Below are positions 58,408-64,000 of a stretch of 64,000 nucleotides of DNA, in pieces; position 1 is the stretch's first letter, and each line of letters starts with the position of its first letter. The notes below the pieces were generated by a model that was not told the origin of the DNA, made no database searches, and saw nothing but the letters and a program-made list of their open reading frames with translations. A program made the position numbers and the translations under genes. The stretch covers positions 397,501-461,500 of the forward strand of contig CAUEEP010000920.1 of assembly GCA_958450365.1 (NCBI GenBank), given 5' to 3'. The DNA is from Mesorhabditis belari. Taxonomy: Eukaryota; Nematoda; Chromadorea; Rhabditida; Rhabditidae.

Positions 58408-61391
58408 ATGGGCAAGTGTGGGTGAGTGATGTTTAGCTTTGTTCATCTGAAGAGGCTGTTTAGCTTTGTTCATCTAAACAGGCTTTTTAGTTTTGTTCAT
58501 CTAAAGAGGCTGTTTAGCTTTGTTCATCTGAAGAGCCTGTTTAGCTTGTTCATCTAAGCTCTTTAGATCTTTTGGGAAGATTTTGATCCGAGTTGGTGTC
58601 ATTGCTGTTATATTGTTGTTTTGCGGTTGGTTTTGTTCATTTGTCTGTGATCTAAACTTTATCGATCACTTCTATAAGCTTTTACTCAACTCAGCCTTTA
58701 GCTTGGCTTGCCTCCTTCATTTACTACCTCTTTTTCCACCACTCCCCTCAACCTGATCCAATCAAGTTTTACGATGAGCAGAAATTCGTAACTTTTTTTT
58801 GATTTGTTTAATCATTGAGTAGATTATGATGAACTTAGCATTAAGCCTGTAAAAAAGCCTTTTTCAGAACGATTCCACTCCCAATCATCCACTTGTTTAT
58901 GATCTGAAATCATCACCGAAAGTTGGAGAAATCATTCACATATCAGCAAAAGGCACAAATGCTTCTATCACCTCAAACAAGTACAACAATTTTAGTACAA
59001 CAAGTATAACAATTTTAGTCCAGCAAGTACAACAATTTTAGTACAACAAGTACAACAAAAGCTATTTTCAAGAAATTTTCAGTTTTTGCGTCTCGTTGAT
59101 CAAATCCGTTGATGACGAGAAGAATGTGCCGCTAAAAGTTTGTGTTCAATTTGGAAATAGTGAGTTATACTGAGTGCTGCTGGATATATGCTGTGGAAAT
59201 TTTCCAGAAAGTCAAATCGTCTATACAGCTACTTGGTCTGGACAAATGAAAGAGAAACATTCAGGTCCAAATCCATTTACGGTAATTTTTTTACCTAGCC
59301 TATTGCATAGATTCAGCACGATTTAGTCAGGGGAAATGTTAGATCTTCGCTTTCGTTTTCTCAAGCAATATGTGCAAGTGTTTGCTGATCGAGGAGAAAT
59401 CGGAATCTTCGAGAAAATCTCCGGCGTGCATCAGGTTATAAGAAAAGCTTTTGTGATCAATTTCTTTTAGGTTAAAACTCTTTTGATTAATGGTGGAGTG
59501 ACTGAAGTGGAATTGATTACAAAGACTGGAGATGTTTATGGGAATACAACAAACATTCCAATGGATTTGGATAAAGGAACACGGATGGATTTGATGGCAA
59601 GACCGTTGAGTCAATGTGGGATAGTAAAGCTATAGCTCTGACTTCTTTCTAGTGATTTAGACTTTCGAAATCGAATTGATATCTATAAATTTAGCCAAGA
59701 ATCATACTTTTTGGAAAGAGCTGATCGATGAAACAAATGCTGAAACAGAAAGTTAGTTAATACCGTATTTTCTCTAATAGTAGTGCACCCCTTTGAGTTG
59801 GTGACTATTTTACGGTTTCCAAGCTTTTGCAGAAGCTTAACACTCAAATCCCCCACAAGATCTCATTGTCAGCTACATTTTTCAACCCCACATCGATAGG
59901 TTCTGATAAGCGGTTCTCGAGATTTCGAGGAATTTAGGCAAACCTTAAGGTGCATTCCCTAATAGTGCACCCTGCCGAGTTAGTGACTATTTTACGGTTT
60001 CAAAGTTTTCCCAGAAGCTCAACACTCAAATCCCGCACTAGATCTCATCGTCAGCTACATTTCCCGACCCCACATCGATAGGTTCCGATAAGCGGTTCTC
60101 GAGATTTCGAGCAATTTAGGCGACGCTCAGGGTGCACTACTATTAAAGAGAATACAGTAACCGTTTTTGAACCCTAAAACATTAGTTGACCCGTCTTCAA
60201 AGGCACGCCACACTCGACCACTGGCAGGCTGGGAAAGTGTCGATCGTGGCGGTTTGTGACTTTGTTTGCAGAAACTTTATAGCTTCCAAATCTAATGAAC
60301 TAACTAACTTTCAAATCCATAAGCTAACGAATTTTACAAGTTGTAAAATCAAAGCGTTTTCCAGGTGGTGGTCGTTTATTCCTTGGACATGCTCATTCAA
60401 CATTCCATTCTCACGCCAATCAGGCATCTCCTCATTCAAGTCTCTTATGACTCATAGACTTTAAACCTCAACTTTCAGGTTATTATATCTGTACGGCTGA
60501 CAACAAATCACTCAGTGATAAAGAGATTACAATACCTCCAACTTACAGCTTCAGAGCTAACGGTACTGTGCTTTATTCACCAAGTTATGGCCCTGGGAAA
60601 AGTCTTCTTGATCATGCTCAGATTCAAAGACGTAAGTTAAGTTTGTTTTTCTTATACAAAGGAATTTAGCTAAACGTTTTGATCTTATCTTCACGAAAGA
60701 TTTGCTGATTCCAGCATTCACGGTAAGATTGTATAAAAATCAAAGGAAATCTTTTAAGCTCTCTTTCCGATTTAACGATAGAGAAGTGGTGGTGAATACA
60801 TGGAATGCTGGGAGTTGGGATCAAGAAGAAGCATCATCATATGTCCCATTGGATGATTGGAGAGTGTGAGTGAAAGGATTGGCATTCAAAAACAAACCTT
60901 CTTCCCATTCAGATTTGATTTGACGATCATCAATGAAGAGTTGGGATTAATTGTTTATTTGAACGGTTCTCCGTTTCTCACCTACACTCATAAAGCGGGA
61001 ATCACTGATTCATTGAAATATGTGATGCGAATTGATGGAGATATTGAAGTATGTGAGATTTGGGGCTTTGATTGACTTACTGACAAATGAACACTAGCTA
61101 CAGTACTGGACAATGAAATATCATATTTGAAAAACGATCGTCACTTTCTGTAACTCCCTTGTCTTTGAGTTTAAACTATTAGTGTTATACATTTTCTGAA
61201 AGCTCTTTTCAAGGGCTACACAATGGTAATATTAATATTTAGAAATACGGTAAAGACAAGGGAGTTACAGGCACGCGAAAGTGACGATCGTTTTTCAAAT
61301 ATGATATTTCATTGTCCAGTAGTGTAAATCACTTCCAAATACTTTTTAGGTTCTCTCATTGTCAAGAAATGGTCATCTCATCAAAAACTAG
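58408..61391 (+). CDS. G2: tandem paralogue of the twin galectin-like membrane protein
   Basis: Sixteen exons, 461 aa: 58408-58421, 58567-58646, 58702-58787, 58868-58980, 59083-59159, 59208-59281, 59327-59434, 59471-59615, 59695-59751, 60186-60251, 60365-60439, 60479-60631, 60670-60722, 60759-60865, 60913-61048, 61350-61391. Exon phases and most lengths match G1. The start is MGKCGSFGKILIRVGVIAVI and a second hydrophobic stretch follows. The first galectin-like domain contains HSGPNPFTSGEMLDLRFRFL. The linker is much shorter and less glycine-rich. The second domain has VVVNTWNAGSWDQEEAS, VFDLTIINEELGLIVYLNGS and RIDGDIE. The tiny first exon (14 bases) was chosen because it is the nearest ATG that splices in phase; the equivalent G1 exon is 17 bases. 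Introns carry a minisatellite (intron 1), a MITE (intron 9) and a Tc1-derived MITE (last intron). Confidence 0.83.
58434..58558. repeat. Minisatellite in intron 1 of G2
   Basis: Four to five copies of a roughly 29-bp unit, TTTAGCTTTGTTCATCTGAA followed by GAGGCTG, with small differences between copies. Confidence 0.8.
59761..60159. mobile_element. MITE in intron 9 of G2 with a duplicated core
   Basis: The inverted ends are TACCGTATTTTCTCTAATAG and the inverse ending AAGAGAATACAGTA, each continuing into AGTAGTGCACC / GGTGCACTACT. The interior consists of two ~165-bp direct repeats (both with CGATAGGTTC and GGTTCTCGAGATTTCGAG). No coding capacity. Confidence 0.78.
61101..61324. mobile_element. 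224-bp MITE derived from the 18210-19499 Tc1-like family, in the last intron of G2
   Basis: It shares the terminal CAGTACTGGACAATGAAATA and about 150 bases of arm with the long element at 18210-19499, then turns directly into an inverted copy. TA flanks both sides. The last intron of G2 keeps both splice sites. Confidence 0.88.
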
Positions 61392-61595
61392 AAGATCTAC
61401 CGAAATTGATTTCATTGTATTTGCCTTTTTCTAAAAATTTCCCAAAAATAAATTCAAAATAGTCTCGATTTGTGATTTGTTTAGAGAAAAGCATCAAATT
61501 ACAGCCACAAAAAAGATCAGATTGATCGAATTCACAAAAGACTTCAACATCACAAAATAAAAGGTTGAAATTCTCATTTCCTATAATATTTCGCT

Positions 61596-63311
61596 ATGAA
61601 ATGTTTATTGTTTATAATCCTTTTACTCAAAATTGTCTTTTCATTTGAGAATGAAGATGAGCTGAAAGTTCTTGAGGGAAAATTCCCAGATAGTTTTGGT
61701 GAGTACCATTCTCAACAGCTTCTCACCGCAAGAGTTTGATTTCAGAACTCGAATCATACAAGTTTTTCAAATTGTTGAACGATGAAGAGTATGAAACTGT
61801 TCGATGGGTGCTTGAGACAATGAAAGGAGTGAAATGCTTTAAAAAGGTTAGATAAGAAAGGAAAGTGATCGTTAGAAAGATAAGAAAGAAAGATAAGAAA
61901 GAAAAGTGATCGTCATCCTTTCAGTTGATGAATAAAAGCCGAGAAAAAGACGAGGAATTGTATCAACGATTGAGTAAACTTTATCCAAAATATCGAAAAA
62001 TGGAGCATTCGTTGACATCAGAAGGGAAGATTTACATAAAAGTGGTGAGAAAATTGAACAATTTGAAGCTAGTTTTGAGAAAAGCTTGTGACATTTATGG
62101 TTTTCAGTTTTGTAAAACGAGAAACAAATTCTTAAAGGCCCACTTTCGGATTTTGAAAGAAAATCTACTCTTTGTAGCTTTTCTAATCTCCTAATGAGCT
62201 TTAGATAAACAATATAGACTATTAACCTGTTCGATCTTTAGTTAAAGGTTAGCTTAGCTTAGTTTAGCTTAGTTTAGCTTAGCCTAGCCTAGCTTAGCTT
62301 AGCTTAGTTTAGTTTAGTTTAGCCTAGCCTAGCTTAGCTTACCCCAGCTTAGCTTAGCTTAGCTTAGCTTAGCTTAGCCTAGCCTAGCTTAGCTTAGCTT
62401 AGTTTAGCTTTAGTTTTTGTCAATCAAGCAATTATATGCAAATATTAGAGTGTGTTCCTTCCGAGTAAGTAATTTACCCGAGCAAAATTTGCATGAGTAA
62501 TTTTTACTCGATTAATCGACTTTTTTTGACCGAGTAACTACGAGTAATCCTCTTTACACATCGAGTAAATTAAAAACCTTTACATTTGATGGGAATTTCC
62601 CACCAAATCAGTTAAACAGCTGAATAACTTGAAAACGATTCCTTGAAAAGGAAGCGTATATAAGTCGGCGCTCGTGATTTTTTCACGACAATTTTTTTGC
62701 GTCAATTTTTGTGCAATAATTTTCGCTAAAAGTACGATAATATTTATCAAATGTGCGTTTTAAAAAAACGCATTACTCGCGAAGAATACGCTCTAGTCAA
62801 AATAGTGCTTCGAACTGAATGAGTTTCGGTAAGCTATCTTCAAATTTAACCATAAGAATTCAGTTACGGTATACAGGGGAAAATTACCCGGATAAGAGTT
62901 CTTTTTTCTACCTTTGCAGCCAGCAAACTTGGAAAGCAAACGCATTAAAAAACGCATCACTAGCGAGGAACACACTCTAGCAAATATATTCCAGGTCTAC
63001 TTGGCGGCTCGAGAGAATTTACTCAATCAAAATCAAACAGAAACAGCTGAATGGAAAATTTTGACAAACGAGCAGGTATCAGAATATCCGCTTTTTAATT
63101 CAATCATTTCAAACCAAAGAATTATGGTAAAATTACGAAATAGCTATCATATATCACTTTTCAGGGAGATAAAATGAAAAAGATTTTTGAAAATCTCTCC
63201 GATGCGGCTCAGGAGAATCTATTAGAAGAATTACCCGTTTTCACAAAATTCATCAAAGATGATCTCTACAAGAAACACAGAAATTTCTTTGATGTTTATC
63301 TCGATGAATGA
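61596..63311 (+). CDS. Secreted helical protein resembling nematode fatty acid- and retinol-binding (FAR) proteins
   Basis: Six exons in frame: 61596-61698, 61746-61846, 61925-62044, 62108-62173, 62920-63126, 63165-63311; 247 aa. Signal peptide: MKCLLFIILLLKIVFSFEN. The helical middle resembles the FAR fold: YKFFKLLNDEEYETVRWVLE, then KSREKDEELYQRLSKLYPKY and LTSEGKIYIKV. The C-terminal part, KKIFENLSDAAQENLLEELP followed by VFTKFIKDD, is like the LSPEAK..FEK.FP.L.KFL end of FAR proteins. FAR proteins bind fatty acids and retinol and are secreted. The link between exon 4 and exon 5 crosses a 746-base intron full of repeats and is the weakest join; the two halves could be separate remnants. 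Intron 3 (63 bases) could be retained without breaking frame. Confidence 0.6.
62240..62412. repeat. TTAGCT/TTAGCC-type tandem repeat
   Basis: About 170 bases of loosely repeated pentamers and hexamers (TTAGC, TTAGTT, CTAGCC). It resembles a degenerate relative of telomeric DNA but lacks the regular TTAGGC spacing. It lies in intron 4 of the FAR-like gene. Confidence 0.75.
62752..62822 (+). pseudogene. Duplicated remnant of FAR-like exon 5
   Basis: About 45 bases at 62758-62805 closely match 62943-62990, the start of exon 5 (both encode a KKRIT-(R/S)-EE(Y/H) stretch). The upstream copy lacks a good acceptor and runs into a stop, so it looks like a dead duplicate. Confidence 0.55.
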
Positions 63312-63439
63312 TTCAACTAGAGTCTGCTTGCCATTCATGTGTCATTATTTTTCTGATCATTTGCAAGATGTGCATAAAAAAGGTTTTAAAAACACGTTTT
63401 CACTCTCGAATTTGCTTGAAAGTAAACCCAAATTGAGTT

Positions 63440-63560
63440 AAAAAGATCGGAAATTGAACAATAAAACACTTTTTATGTAGAGCAAATCATAGTTTAATTG
63501 GTGAATTTGTGATTTTTAAACAAAAGTACGAAAAGGAACGAAAAGTCTTTCTGGACAGCC
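63440..63560. mobile_element. Right-end fragment of the T7-intron MITE family
   Basis: It ends ACGAAAAGTCTTTCTGGACAGCC followed by TA and shares the AGTTTAATTGGTG stretch with the element at 34856-35509. No left end is present. Confidence 0.7.
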
Positions 63561-64000
63561 TAATAGATCCGCGTAGCCTTGAAGAAAATGAGCCTTGAGC
63601 CGGTCAGGATTTGCTTCGTTGTTTTCTATTCGCATTTTATTCTTTTCTTTTCATTTTGATGCCAGTATCATTTTATCAAAATACAATGTTGCCTATTTTT
63701 CAATTTCCAAATCAAATCTGATCAAATCAAATCAAATCAAAGCGGTGAAGTTTAGCGCTAGCGAAACTGGTTCTGACGAAGCTTAGCGCGATCTATAAAC
63801 ATGCCTAGTCTTTGGAAATAAAAAAATAGTTTCAAATGCAAACTCAAAAGATTACTCAGAGGTTTACCGAGAAGTTTGGAAGTTTAGATTGATATAGCGG
63901 AGGTTTATGAATAAGTCAGAACCAGGGGTTTGCGGGTAATAGAAATCCTGATCCAGATCGCTGAATTGTTTTGGAAGAAAACGGGAAGAAAACGATTCAA
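63561..64000. other. Trailing non-coding sequence
   Basis: No exon or element boundary recognised, apart from a short AATCA repeat near 63715-63740. The window ends here. Confidence 0.5.

Overview
The window is nuclear DNA from a nematode, most likely a rhabditid-type worm. The evidence is: many short introns with GT...TTTCAG borders; TTTCAG/TTTAG acceptors a few bases upstream of some start codons (usual for trans-spliced genes); nematode-type proteins (a single-CUB MIG-13-like protein, a FAR-like lipid-binding protein, a four-membrane-span family, an NHR); Tc1/mariner and piggyBac elements; and blocks of TTAGGC, the nematode telomere repeat, away from a chromosome end. Exon models were built by hand from splice sites and reading-frame continuity. 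No alignment was run.

Layout. 1-4228: gene-free pyrimidine-rich sequence. 4229-7689 (+): HNF4-like nuclear hormone receptor, nine exons. 10078-10448 (+): small secreted protein. 10815-13163 (+): probable decayed chemoreceptor carrying mariner debris in an intron. 13131-15220 (-): rhodopsin-class peptide-receptor-like GPCR, tail to tail with it. 15812-16896: mariner with a second mariner inside. 17066-40521: an array of seven paralogous four-membrane-span genes (here T1, T2, T3 pseudogene, T4, T5, T7, T8; all minus except T5), with an unrelated, probably broken gene at 31840-33666. Nearly every member has been hit by a transposon: a deleted mariner in an intron of T2, a deleted piggyBac in intron 1 of T3, a foldback MITE in an intron of T7, a LINE in an intron of T8, and a Tc1-like element with very long inverted repeats beside T1. 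Between T3 and T4 lies a three-level nest of elements. 40522-49004: gene-free, one MITE, several palindromes and small satellites.

49005-51409 (+): MIG-13-like CUB/LDLa/transmembrane receptor. 51585-51778: interstitial telomeric repeat. 53409-54842 (+): troponin I. 55272-58078 and 58408-61391 (+): tandem paralogues for single-anchor membrane proteins with two galectin-like domains split by a glycine-rich linker. 61596-63311 (+): FAR-like secreted lipid-binding protein. The window ends in repeats.

The genes do not form one pathway. The main story is a lineage-type expansion of a four-span membrane family used as a landing zone for mobile DNA, with members at different stages of decay: intact T1, T2, T4, T7 and T8; T5 with one in-frame stop; T3 a pseudogene whose third exon has expanded into a minisatellite seeded on a conserved coding motif. 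The twin-galectin membrane proteins are the least familiar intact architecture.
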